A stretch of DNA of 9,755 bases from Actinomycetes bacterium (GTDB lineage Bacteria; Actinomycetota; Acidimicrobiia; Acidimicrobiales; CADCSY01), in NCBI GenBank assembly GCA_025464025.1, contig JAODBP010000121.1, forward strand, positions 1 through 9,755. The letters run 5' to 3'. A model generated the notes under the pieces. It ran no database searches. It was not told the DNA's origin and was given only the letters and a program-made list of their open reading frames with translations. Position numbers and translations under genes: made by a program. This document shows positions 1 through 6,597 of the stretch, piece by piece (the stretch's first letter is position 1; each line of letters begins with the position of its first letter).

Positions 1-339
1 CTGGCCCGCCAGATCCCCTACACCGAGGCGGCCGACATCCTCCTCACCGGCAAGCACATCCTCGCCCCCGAGGCCAAGCAGCTCGGACTCATCGGCCACG
101 TCGTACCCGACGGCCAGGCCCTCACCAAGGCGCGCGAGATCGCCGACGTCATCGCCCAGAACGGGCCGCTGGCCGTGGCCGCCATCCTCAAGACCCTGCA
201 CGAGACCCAGGGCATGACCGAGCCCGAGGCCTTCGCCCACGAAGGCACCTACATGGGCGCCGTCGGGGCGTCGAACGACGCCAAGGAGGGCCCCCGGGCG
301 TTCGCCGAGAAGCGCCCGGCCAACTTCACCGGGACCTGA
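1..339 (+). CDS. Enoyl-CoA hydratase/isomerase (crotonase) family protein, C-terminal 112 residues (5' end outside window)
   Basis: The frame is open from the first base to a TGA at 337-339, so this is the tail of a gene that begins upstream. The visible 112 residues match the C-terminal part of crotonase-fold acyl-CoA enzymes: [18 protein letters not shown], then [20 protein letters not shown], a helical segment, and the usual family ending with [16 protein letters not shown]. Enzymes of this family hydrate or isomerise enoyl-CoA thioesters in the cytoplasm, commonly in fatty-acid beta-oxidation. The oxyanion-hole residues and catalytic glutamates lie in the missing N-terminal half, so the exact reaction cannot be told and some members are not hydratases. 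The last 14 bases overlap the 3' end of the opposite-strand hydrolase gene, leaving no room for a separate terminator between them. The family call is firm; substrate is unknown. Confidence 0.9.
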   Translation: MARQIPYTEAADILLTGKHILAPEAKQLGLIGHVVPDGQALTKAREIADVIAQNGPLAVAAILKTLHETQGMTEPEAFAHEGTYMGAVGASNDAKEGPRAFAEKRPANFTGT

Positions 340-997
340 CGGGGTCGAGCTCGACGACGAGGGCGCGGTGGTCGCTGACCGGGAGCGGCGCGACCACCGC
401 GGCCGTGGCCACCAGGCCGTCGAGCAGCACGTGGTCGATCTCCCGCCGGGGGGCGTGAGCCGGGAACGTCGGTCCGCCCGACGGTCGGTCGTAGCCCAGG
501 GCCAGCGGGTCGACGTCCTCGGGGTCGAGGTTGAGATCGCCCAGCAAGAGCCGGGGGCCGGGCCGCCCGGCCAGGTGGTCGAGCAGGATCGAGAGCTGGG
601 TCGCCCCGGCGCCCCGCCGGCCCAGGTGCGTCGCGGCGACCGAGATGCCGACGCCGCCGACCTCGATCCGGGCCACGATCGCCGACCGGGGCTCGGGGTC
701 CTCCAGGGCCACCACCTCGACGTCGTCGATCGAGCCCCGCACGAGCAGGGCGTTGCCGTACTCGCCGCCGCGGATGGCGATCGCCGCGCCGAACACGTGG
801 GTCATCCCACATGCTTCGGCCACCACGGCGGCCGTGTCGGCGTCGTGCGACCGGCGCAGGCCGCGGTCGACCTCCTGGAGGGCGAGCACATCGGCGTCGA
901 GCGCGGCGCACGACCGGGCCAGCAGGCCGATGTCGACGTCACCGCCCGGCACCTCGCCGTGCTTGACGTTGAACGTCGCTACGCGCGTGCTGCCCAC
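326..997 (-). CDS. Endonuclease/exonuclease/phosphatase (EEP) family metal-dependent hydrolase
   Basis: A 223-residue protein starting at GTG 997. It has the EEP (DNase I/ExoIII-like) motifs in order: TFNVKHG with Asn10, LQEVD with metal-binding Glu42, ATHLG with His124, GDLNLDP with Asp154 and Asn156, [10 protein letters not shown] around 185-194, and [10 protein letters not shown] with Asp209-His210. That is the full catalytic set for Mg2+-dependent phosphodiester or phosphomonoester cleavage. No signal peptide or membrane segment is seen, so it is probably cytoplasmic. The family includes nucleases, lipid phosphodiesterases and inositol phosphatases, and sequence alone does not choose between them. 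The start is the only GTG/ATG/TTG just ahead of the first beta-strand; it overlaps the end of cca by 19 bases, so the two genes are probably co-transcribed and translationally coupled. The open frame continues far upstream antisense to or inside cca, but that part is spurious. Confidence 0.85.
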   Translation of the reverse strand: MGSTRVATFNVKHGEVPGGDVDIGLLARSCAALDADVLALQEVDRGLRRSHDADTAAVVAEACGMTHVFGAAIAIRGGEYGNALLVRGSIDDVEVVALEDPEPRSAIVARIEVGGVGISVAATHLGRRGAGATQLSILLDHLAGRPGPRLLLGDLNLDPEDVDPLALGYDRPSGGPTFPAHAPRREIDHVLLDGLVATAAVVAPLPVSDHRALVVELDPVRSR

Positions 998-2355
998 CAG
1001 GCGTCGAGCCGCTGCTTGGCCTCGTCCTCGCCGAGGGGGCCCTCCTCCAGCCGGAGCTCGAGCAGGAACGCCAGCGCTTCGCCCACCTCGCGCCCGGGCT
1101 GGATGCCCAGGTGGTCCATCACCGCCTTGCCGTCGAGGTCGGGCCGCATGGCGGCCAGCTCCTCCTGCTCGCGCAGCTCGATGATCCGGGCTTCGAGCTG
1201 GTCCATCCGGCGGGCCAGGGACTCGGCCTTCTTCGGGTTGCGCGTGGTGCAGTCGCAACGGGTGAGCTCGTTGAGCCGGTCGAGCAGCGGGCCGGCGTCG
1301 CGGACGTAGCGGCGCACGGCGCTGTCGGTCCAACCCATCTTGTAGGTGTGGAACCGCAGGTGCAGCTCGACGAGCTGGGTGACGGCCTCGACCTCGTCGG
1401 TGGGGTAGCGCAGGGCCTGCATCCGGTCGCGGGTCATCCGGGCGCCGACCACCTCGTGGTGGTGGAAGGACACCTTCCCCTTCGTCCCGAACGAGCGCGT
1501 CTTGGGCTTGCCGACGTCGTGGAACAGCGCGGACAGGCGCAGGAGCTTGTCCGGCGAGGTGTTCTCGACCACGGCGATGGTGTGGGCGAGCACGTCCTTG
1601 TGGCGGTGGATCGGGTCCTGCTCGAGGGCCAGGCCGGGCAGCTCGGGCAGGAACTCGGCCGCCAGCCCCGTCTCGACCAGGAACCACAGGCCGGCACCCG
1701 GGCGCTCGACGACCATGAGCTTGTCGAGCTCCATCCTGACGCGCTCGGCAGCCACGATCTCGAGCCGCTCGTGCAGCTCCTTGACCGCGTCGACCAGCTC
1801 GACGTCGGGTTCGAGGCCGTACCCGGCGATGAACCGAGCGGCGCGAAGCATCCGCAGCGGATCGTCGGAGAACGACTCCTGGGGCGACAGCGGCGTGCGC
1901 AGGCGCTTGGCCACCAGGTCGGCGGCGCCGCCGTGCGGATCGATGAGCTCGGGCTCCGGGAGGGCCAGCGCCATGGCGTTGACGGTGAAGTCGCGGCGCG
2001 AGAGGTCGACCTCGATGTCGTCGCCGAACGACACCTCGGGCTTCCGCGAGTCGGGGTCGTAGGCCTCGGCCCGATGCGTCGTGATCTCGAAGTCGCGGCC
2101 GTCCTTCTTGCAGCCGATGGTCCCGAACCGCTTGCCCTGGGTCCACACCGCGTCGGCCCAGCCCCGGACGATCGCCTCGATGTCGTCGGGGCGGGCGTCG
2201 GTCGTGAGGTCGAAGTCGATGTCCGCCGGGTCGCGCCCGAGCAGGAGGTCGCGAACGCTGCCCCCGACCAGGTAGGTGCGGTGGCCGGCCGCCCCGAAGC
2301 GCTCGGCCAGGGGGCGGACCTCGTCGAGGACCGGCTGGAGCCGCTCGGGGATCAC
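979..2355 (-). CDS. cca: CCA tRNA nucleotidyltransferase with C-terminal HD-type domain
   Basis: A 458-residue protein with GTG start at 2355. It adds or repairs the 3'-CCA end of tRNA in the cytoplasm. The nucleotidyltransferase head has GGSVRD at 31-36 and the catalytic pair DFD (Asp47, Asp49). It is followed by KRFGTIG (75-81), the RRDFTVNAMA motif (120-129), the DDPLRMLRAARF segment (164-175) for the neck, and ERVRMELDK (204-212). After these comes an HD-type region with HRHKDVLAHT (250-259) and FHDVGKPKT (278-286, His279-Asp280). Length and order match the class II CCA-adding enzyme/poly(A) polymerase-like family of actinobacteria (mycobacterial PcnA). Its last 19 bases overlap the EEP hydrolase. 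It is divergent from the small DHp-like gene, with 47 bases between start codons. A true poly(A) polymerase is an alternative within the family, but this HD-containing architecture in actinobacteria is generally annotated as CCA-adding. Confidence 0.95.
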   Translation of the reverse strand: MIPERLQPVLDEVRPLAERFGAAGHRTYLVGGSVRDLLLGRDPADIDFDLTTDARPDDIEAIVRGWADAVWTQGKRFGTIGCKKDGRDFEITTHRAEAYDPDSRKPEVSFGDDIEVDLSRRDFTVNAMALALPEPELIDPHGGAADLVAKRLRTPLSPQESFSDDPLRMLRAARFIAGYGLEPDVELVDAVKELHERLEIVAAERVRMELDKLMVVERPGAGLWFLVETGLAAEFLPELPGLALEQDPIHRHKDVLAHTIAVVENTSPDKLLRLSALFHDVGKPKTRSFGTKGKVSFHHHEVVGARMTRDRMQALRYPTDEVEAVTQLVELHLRFHTYKMGWTDSAVRRYVRDAGPLLDRLNELTRCDCTTRNPKKAESLARRMDQLEARIIELREQEELAAMRPDLDGKAVMDHLGIQPGREVGEALAFLLELRLEEGPLGEDEAKQRLDAWWAARA

Positions 2356-2362
2356 ACGCGCA

Positions 2363-2368
2363 ACGGTA
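2363..2368 (-). promoter_or_regulatory. Putative -10 hexamer for cca (TACCGT)
   Basis: Read on the minus strand, TACCGT ends 7 bases before the GTG start of cca. This fits the actinobacterial TANNNT -10 consensus at a distance that would place the transcription start at or next to the start codon. No ribosome binding site is evident between hexamer and start, and no clear -35 box is visible. An overlapping second candidate, TAGGTA (2367-2372), cannot be excluded. Inferred from position only. Confidence 0.35.
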
Positions 2369-2389
2369 CCTAGTGCCCCGCGCGTGACC

Positions 2390-2395
2390 CATACT
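2390..2395 (+). promoter_or_regulatory. Putative -10 hexamer for the small DHp-like gene (CATACT)
   Basis: CATACT ends 7 bases before the ATG at 2403. It departs from TANNNT in the first position but matches CATAAT-like variants, and the spacing equals that of the other leaderless candidates here. The 47-base divergent region with cca is so short that the two promoters must overlap or lie back to back. No -35 box or strong Shine-Dalgarno sequence is seen. Confidence 0.3.
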
Positions 2396-2402
2396 GGTCG
2401 GG

Positions 2403-2666
2403 ATGGGTGACATGCTCGACGACGACCTCCTGGCCGTCGTGGCTCACTCGCTCCTCAACTCCATGAGCGTGATCTCTGGCAACGCCGAGACCCTCGCCGA
2501 GCACTGGGAGCGGATCGGGCCCGAGACCCGCCTCGAGTTCCTCGACCGGATCGTCACCCAGTCGGCCCACGTCGTGGGCGTGCTCACCGACCTCGTGCGC
2601 TCGGGTCGTCCCGAGCTGGTCGAGGCGCTCGAGCGGCTCCAGGAGGACGGCGGCGCCCAGCAGTAG
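2403..2666 (+). CDS. Small stand-alone HisKA-like (DHp, histidine phosphoacceptor hairpin) protein
   Basis: An 87-residue soluble protein starting at ATG 2403. Residues 5-35 (around LLAVVAHSLLNSMSVISG) resemble the H-box helix of sensor histidine kinases, with His15 in the place of the phosphoacceptor and the usual hydrophobic spacing after it; in canonical kinases the residues after the His are ELRTPL, here SLLNSM. Residues 40-66 (RLEFLDRIVTQSAHVVGVLTDLV) match the second DHp helix with its terminal DLV/DLL. The charged tail 67-87 shows no domain. There is no ATP-binding HATPase_c domain, sensor domain or membrane segment, and no receiver gene nearby. It could be a phosphotransfer or dimerisation module, a remnant of a kinase, or an unrelated helical hairpin. 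The gene converges with pilT, 15 bases away. Coding status is supported by codon bias and a protein-like amphipathic pattern; function is inference. Confidence 0.72.
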   Translation: MGDMLDDDLLAVVAHSLLNSMSVISGNAETLAEHWERIGPETRLEFLDRIVTQSAHVVGVLTDLVRSGRPELVEALERLQEDGGAQQ

Positions 2667-2681
2667 ACGGGCTCGGCGTGA

Positions 2682-3782
2682 CTAGGCGGCGCTGAGGGGC
2701 AGGCCGGCCTGCTGCAGCGCCACCCGCAGGTCCGACGGGTTGGTCGCGGTGGCCAACGCGTCGCGCAGGCTCACCACGCCGTCGGCGTAGAGCCGCAGCA
2801 GCGCCTGGTCGAACGACTGCATGCCGTAGTAGTCACCGGCGGCCACCAGCTCCCGCAACGACTCCCCGGGGGCGTCGGGGTCGACGATGCGGTCGAAGAT
2901 GCGGCCCGTGTTGACCAGCACCTCGACGGCCGGCGTGCGACCGACGCCGTCGGCCCGTCCGACCAGCCGCTGGCTGACGATCCCGCGAAGCGAGCCGGCG
3001 AGGCTGAGCCGCACCTGCTTGTGCTGGTCGGCCGGGAAGAAGTCGACGATCCGGTTCACCGTCTCGGCCGTGTCCGCCGTGTGCAGCGTCGAGAGCACGA
3101 GGTGCCCCGTCTCGGCCGCCGTCAGCGCGGCCCACACCGTCTCGGGATCACGCATCTCCCCCACGAAGATCACATCGGGGTCCTGCCGGAGCACCCGGCG
3201 CATGGCCTGGGCGAAGCCGTCGGTGTCGGCGCCGATCTCCCGCTGGCTCACGATCGACTGCTTGTCGGGGTGGAGCACCTCGATCGGGTCCTCGATCGTC
3301 ACGATGTTCACCGACCGCGTGGCGTTGATGTGGTCGATCATCGAGGCGATGGTCGTGGTCTTGCCCGACCCGGTCGGCCCGGTCACGAGCACCAGGCCCC
3401 GGCGCTCCTCGGCCAGCGTCGGCACCACCGGGGGCAGCCCGAGCGATGCGAACGACGGGACACCCGGCGCCACGGCCCGCAGCACAAGGGCCACCGTGCC
3501 CCGCTGCCGGTAGACGTTGACGCGGAAGCGGCCGAGCCCGGGCCGGTCGAGGGCGAAGTCCGCCTCGTTGGTGGCCTCGAACTCGTCGGCCCGGGCCGCC
3601 GGGAGGAGCGCGAACGCCAACCGCTCGACGTCAGCCGCCGTCGGCGCCTCGAACGGGGCCGGCTGGAGGTGGCCGTCGACGCGGACGCGCGGGGGTGCGC
3701 CGACCTTCAGGTGCAGGTCGGAGCCACGGCGCTCCACCAAGAAGCGCAGGAGGTCCTCGAGGCGGGCCTCGTCCAGAGCCAT
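2682..3782 (-). CDS. pilT: PilT-family type IV pilus twitching motility (retraction) ATPase
   Basis: A 366-residue protein with ATG start at 3782. PilT-type hexameric ATPases sit on the cytoplasmic face of the type IV pilus machine and power pilus retraction. Seen in order: an N-terminal PAS-like domain beginning DLLRFLVERRGSDLHL (10-25); Walker A GPTGSGKTTT (135-144); the Asp box TIEDPIEVLH (162-171); Walker B DVIFVGEMRD (203-212, Glu209); the His box TGHLVLSTLHTADTAETVNR (225-244, His227 and His234); and near the C-terminus LRELVAAGDYYGMQSFDQAL (309-328). The last corresponds to the AIRNLIRE-GMQT region that marks PilT rather than PilB or GspE, though AIRNLIRE itself is replaced by ESLRELVA. 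Length is typical. It stands alone: no pilB, pilC or pilin gene is in the window. No good Shine-Dalgarno sequence precedes the start. Confidence 0.93.
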   Translation of the reverse strand: MALDEARLEDLLRFLVERRGSDLHLKVGAPPRVRVDGHLQPAPFEAPTAADVERLAFALLPAARADEFEATNEADFALDRPGLGRFRVNVYRQRGTVALVLRAVAPGVPSFASLGLPPVVPTLAEERRGLVLVTGPTGSGKTTTIASMIDHINATRSVNIVTIEDPIEVLHPDKQSIVSQREIGADTDGFAQAMRRVLRQDPDVIFVGEMRDPETVWAALTAAETGHLVLSTLHTADTAETVNRIVDFFPADQHKQVRLSLAGSLRGIVSQRLVGRADGVGRTPAVEVLVNTGRIFDRIVDPDAPGESLRELVAAGDYYGMQSFDQALLRLYADGVVSLRDALATATNPSDLRVALQQAGLPLSAA

Positions 3783-3884
3783 GACGGGGTTCTCGGCACG
3801 TCAGGAGGGCGACCTGAGCGCGATCGCGGCGGGCCGGACGAGGACCGTCAGGCCACCGAGGGTGGGCATCGGTAGCCTCCGGTC
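3783..3884. other. Divergent intergenic region between pilT and the GNAT gene
   Basis: At 102 bases this is the longest non-coding stretch in the window. It must hold the promoters of pilT (leftward) and of the GNAT/DUF6049 pair (rightward). I see the TAGCCT hexamer just before the GNAT start and a 10-base palindrome CGCGATCGCG (3819-3828). No clear promoter for pilT, no hairpin and no convincing operator is visible. Confidence 0.6.
3873..3878 (+). promoter_or_regulatory. Putative -10 hexamer for the GNAT/DUF6049 pair (TAGCCT)
   Basis: TAGCCT fits TANNNT and ends 6 bases before the GTG at 3885, so transcription would begin at the start codon and the mRNA would be leaderless. The intervening CCGGTC contains no ribosome binding site. 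No -35 box is recognisable. Positional inference only. Confidence 0.4.
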
Positions 3885-4604
3885 GTGCGCGGAGTCGACG
3901 AGGTCCGTCGGGGCAGCGAGCGCCTGCGGGTCGGCGCGTGGCGGGGCGACGGTTCGGTCGCCTACGTCGCCCCGGTCACCGACCGGCCGCCGTCGTCCGC
4001 CCTCGTCCGCCACGCCTGCGTCGTCCTGGCCGAGCGCGGCTACCGCGAGGTGCTCACCGCCGCCCTGGCCGAGCCCGAGCGGGCCGGCTTCCTCGCCGCC
4101 GGCTTCGAGGTGCGCGACTCGCTGCACCTGCTGGCCCACGACCTCCACCAGATCCCGACGCCGCCCCCTGCCGCGCTCCGCCGGGGGCGGCGCTCGGACA
4201 AGGCCGACGCGCTCACCGTCGACCACCGCGCCTTCCCCACCTTCTGGCGGCTCGACGCCGGCGGCCTGCACGAGGCCATGACCGCGACGCCGTCGGCCCG
4301 GTTCCGCATCGCCGTGGTCGACCGACGGGTCGTCGGCTACGCCGTCACCGGCCGGGCCGGGCACCGGGGCTACCTCCAGCGCCTCGCCGTCGATCCGACC
4401 GTCCAGGGCCGGGGTCTGGGCCGTGCCCTCGTCGCCGACTGCCTCACCTGGCTCCAACGGCGCGGCGTCACCAACGCGGTGGTCAACACGCAGGTCGAGA
4501 ACGAGCGCGCCCTGCAGCTCTACCTGGCCATGGGCTTCCGGCTCCAGCCGTCGGGCCTCGAGGTGCTCGGGCGCACCATCGCCGAGCACCAGCCGGCTCG
4601 ATGA
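3885..4604 (+). CDS. GNAT family N-acetyltransferase with a degenerate N-terminal half
   Basis: A 239-residue cytoplasmic protein with GTG start at 3885. The C-terminal half is a standard GNAT domain: VGYAVTG strand (150-156), motif A LQRLAVDPTVQGRGLGRALV (164-183) with the acetyl-CoA pyrophosphate loop QGRGLG at 174-179, and motif B NTQVENERALQLYLAMGFRL (201-220). The N-terminal half (about 24-90) looks like a second, worn GNAT unit: it ends AEPERAGFLAAGFEVRDSLHLLAHDL, resembling a motif B strand, but has no acetyl-CoA loop. Tandem GNAT proteins of this type occur in actinobacteria (mycothiol synthase is one), but the acceptor here is unknown. The stop codon overlaps the start of the next gene as ATGA, so the two are almost certainly translated from one mRNA, linking this enzyme to the surface protein downstream. 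Confidence 0.88.
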   Translation: MRGVDEVRRGSERLRVGAWRGDGSVAYVAPVTDRPPSSALVRHACVVLAERGYREVLTAALAEPERAGFLAAGFEVRDSLHLLAHDLHQIPTPPPAALRRGRRSDKADALTVDHRAFPTFWRLDAGGLHEAMTATPSARFRIAVVDRRVVGYAVTGRAGHRGYLQRLAVDPTVQGRGLGRALVADCLTWLQRRGVTNAVVNTQVENERALQLYLAMGFRLQPSGLEVLGRTIAEHQPAR

Positions 4605-6574
4605 CCCGGGTCCGCGCCGCCGTCCTCCTCCTCGCCACCGTCGCCGGGGCGCTGTTCGCCACTCCGGCGGCGGCCGAGTCGCGGCCGACCGGCAGCATCC
4701 GGCTCACCGAGCAGACGCCGTGGGTCGGTGCCGGAGGCGCCTTCGTGCTCCACCTCGCCCTCGACGACCTCACGACCAGCGAGCCGCTCGACGTGAGCAT
4801 CACCCTGCACAGCCGCACCGGCTCGCGCTCGGCCTTCGAGCAGAGCATCGAAGCGAAGCCCCGTGGCACGGTCCGGACCTTCCCGGCCATCGCCGTCGGG
4901 TTCCTCCCGACCGACGCCCAGGGCAACCCCGTCGCCACCCTGCCGCTGCCCGCCGCCGGCGCGGCGACGACCCCGTTCACGCTGCCCAGCAACATGCGCC
5001 AGGGCGTCTACCCGGTGACCGTCGCCCTGAAGGTCCACGGCGGCGCCACCCTCGACTCCTTCGTCACCCACCTCGTGCGGCTGCCCGCCGACCCGGACCT
5101 CACCCCGCTCTCGGTGGCCTGGGTCCAGCCGGTCGGCGCCGCCCCCGCCCTCCGGCCCGACGGCAGCTCGTCACTCGCGCCGGCCGAGCGCGACGACCTG
5201 GCCGACGTCATCCGCGCCGTCGACGCCAACGCCGGGCTGCCCCTCACCCTCGACGTGACGCCGGAGACGGCGGCCGCTCTCGACCCCGCCGACGTCTCCC
5301 GCCTGCGTGACTCGCTGGGTGGCGACCAGGTGCTGGCCTCGCCGTACGTCGACGTCGACCCGAGCGCACTGATCGATGCCGGCGCGGGCGACGACCTCGC
5401 CGTGCAGCGCCAGCTCGGGGAGGACACGCTGTTCGCCACCATCGGCGACCGCGGCGACCCTCGCTCGTGGTCGGCCACCCGGGCGCTCACCGATGCCGCG
5501 CTCGCCCGCCTCCGATCGCTCGGCGTCACCCGGGTCGTCGTGCCGGAATCGTCGCTCGAACCGCTCGACCCCGACCTCACGTCGGGCCGCACCCTGACCC
5601 GCCCCTTCGCCCTGGCCGCCGGCGACGAGGTCGTGCAGGCCGCCTCGGTCGACCCCGGGCTGCTCGCCCACTTCCGCAACCGGGGCGACCAGGTGCTCGC
5701 GGCCCACCAGCTCCTGGCCGACCTGGCCGTGCTGTTCTTCGACCTCCCCGGCTCGGCCCGCGGCGTCGTCGTGCGCCCCCCGGACGGGTGGCAGCCCAAC
5801 GAGGCGTTCCTCGACGTCGTGCTCGCCGGCCTCGGGAGCGCCACGATCCTGCGACCCGTCACCCTCGACCGGCTCTTCGACGACGTCACCCCGCTCGAGT
5901 CCGGCGACTCGACCGTCGTCCGCGCCGTCGCGGCCGACGTCGCCGTGCCCGGCCTGCCCGGCGCCCGGCTGGGCGAGGCCCACCGGTCGCTCGACGAGCT
6001 GGTGAGCCTGGTCGGCCCGGCCACCGACCTGGCCAGCACGACCCGAGCCCAGCTCCTCGTCGCCGAGTCGAGCCGCCTCTCGGCCGCCGACCGCAACGCC
6101 CTCCTCGGCGCCGTGACCCGTGCGCGCGACGACGTGCGCAACCGGCTCGAGCTGCCCAACCAGCGGACCTACCGCCTCACCGCCCGCGAGGGCACGATCC
6201 CGCTCACCGTCGTGAACGGCAACTCGTTCCCCGTCCACGTGCAGCTCCAGCTGTCGAGCGACAAGCTCGAGTTCACCCAGGTGCAGCAGGGCGACCGCAC
6301 CAGACAGGTCCTCCCCCTCGACCTCGCCCCCGGCAACCGCACGGTGACCGTGCCCGTGCAGGCCCGGGCGTCGGGCACCTTCAACCTCCGGGCCACGCTG
6401 CTCACCACCGACGGCACCGAGCTCCGAGCCAGCCGCCTCACGATCCGCTCCACCGTGTTCTCCGGCGTCGGCATCATCCTCTCGATCGGCGCCGGCCTCT
6501 TCCTCCTCCTGTGGTGGGCGAAGCACTGGCGCACGGCACGTCGGGCCCGCCACCTGGTCGAGGCACCCGCGTAG
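4601..6574 (+). CDS. Secreted, C-terminally membrane-anchored DUF6049-type protein (Rv3909-like)
   Basis: A 657-residue protein starting at ATG 4601, inside the ATGA overlap with the GNAT gene. The start is fixed by the signal peptide that follows: MTRVR, hydrophobic core 6-20, and a TPAAAES cleavage region near 21-27. The large extracytoplasmic part begins with a beta-rich domain (about 30-165). A middle domain (about 170-450) contains SVAWVQPVG, LPLTLDVTPETAAAL, the DUF6049-like VLASPYVDVDPSALIDAG (244-261) and VTRVVVPESSLEP. A C-terminal beta domain (about 520-615) includes GTIPLTVVNGNSFPVHVQLQ. A single transmembrane helix at about 619-640 and a basic tail KHWRTARRAR follow, giving an N-out, C-in anchor. 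The order and the position between cca and a sigma factor match mycobacterial Rv3909, whose biochemical role I do not know. The middle domain may be TIM-barrel-like, as in polysaccharide deacetylases, but I see no catalytic metal triad. The family call rests on recall and context. Confidence 0.85.
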   Translation: MTRVRAAVLLLATVAGALFATPAAAESRPTGSIRLTEQTPWVGAGGAFVLHLALDDLTTSEPLDVSITLHSRTGSRSAFEQSIEAKPRGTVRTFPAIAVGFLPTDAQGNPVATLPLPAAGAATTPFTLPSNMRQGVYPVTVALKVHGGATLDSFVTHLVRLPADPDLTPLSVAWVQPVGAAPALRPDGSSSLAPAERDDLADVIRAVDANAGLPLTLDVTPETAAALDPADVSRLRDSLGGDQVLASPYVDVDPSALIDAGAGDDLAVQRQLGEDTLFATIGDRGDPRSWSATRALTDAALARLRSLGVTRVVVPESSLEPLDPDLTSGRTLTRPFALAAGDEVVQAASVDPGLLAHFRNRGDQVLAAHQLLADLAVLFFDLPGSARGVVVRPPDGWQPNEAFLDVVLAGLGSATILRPVTLDRLFDDVTPLESGDSTVVRAVAADVAVPGLPGARLGEAHRSLDELVSLVGPATDLASTTRAQLLVAESSRLSAADRNALLGAVTRARDDVRNRLELPNQRTYRLTAREGTIPLTVVNGNSFPVHVQLQLSSDKLEFTQVQQGDRTRQVLPLDLAPGNRTVTVPVQARASGTFNLRATLLTTDGTELRASRLTIRSTVFSGVGIILSIGAGLFLLLWWAKHWRTARRARHLVEAPA

Positions 6575-6583
6575 GCCGATCGG

Positions 6584-6589
6584 TAAGGT
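6584..6589 (+). promoter_or_regulatory. Putative -10 hexamer or Shine-Dalgarno region of the DegV gene (TAAGGT)
   Basis: TAAGGT fits TANNNT and ends 8 bases before the ATG at 6598. The same bases include AAGGTG (6585-6590), which could instead act as a Shine-Dalgarno sequence with a 7-base gap. Either reading supports the ATG chosen; they differ in whether the gene has its own promoter or rides on the upstream DUF6049 transcript, whose stop is only 23 bases away. Confidence 0.35.
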
Positions 6590-6597
6590 GCGCGGTC

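Noticed and set aside
326..2413. A single 695-codon minus-strand open frame reading through most of cca into the EEP hydrolase, which could be taken as a fusion protein.
   Set aside because: Its first two thirds are out of frame with cca and are Arg/Pro-rich noise; only the last 223 residues form a real domain, with its own GTG start at 997.
2667..2681. A terminator between the convergent DHp-like gene and pilT.
   Set aside because: Only 15 bases lie between the stops, with no inverted repeat or T-run.
3819..3828. Palindrome CGCGATCGCG in the pilT/GNAT intergenic region as an operator or repeat element.
   Set aside because: A short GC-rich palindrome is unremarkable at this base composition and stands alone in the non-coding sequence.
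3938..4600. Upstream extension of the DUF6049 frame to 3938.
   Set aside because: This part is a shadow of the GNAT gene. The ATG at 4601 is followed at once by a proper signal peptide and lies in an ATGA overlap.
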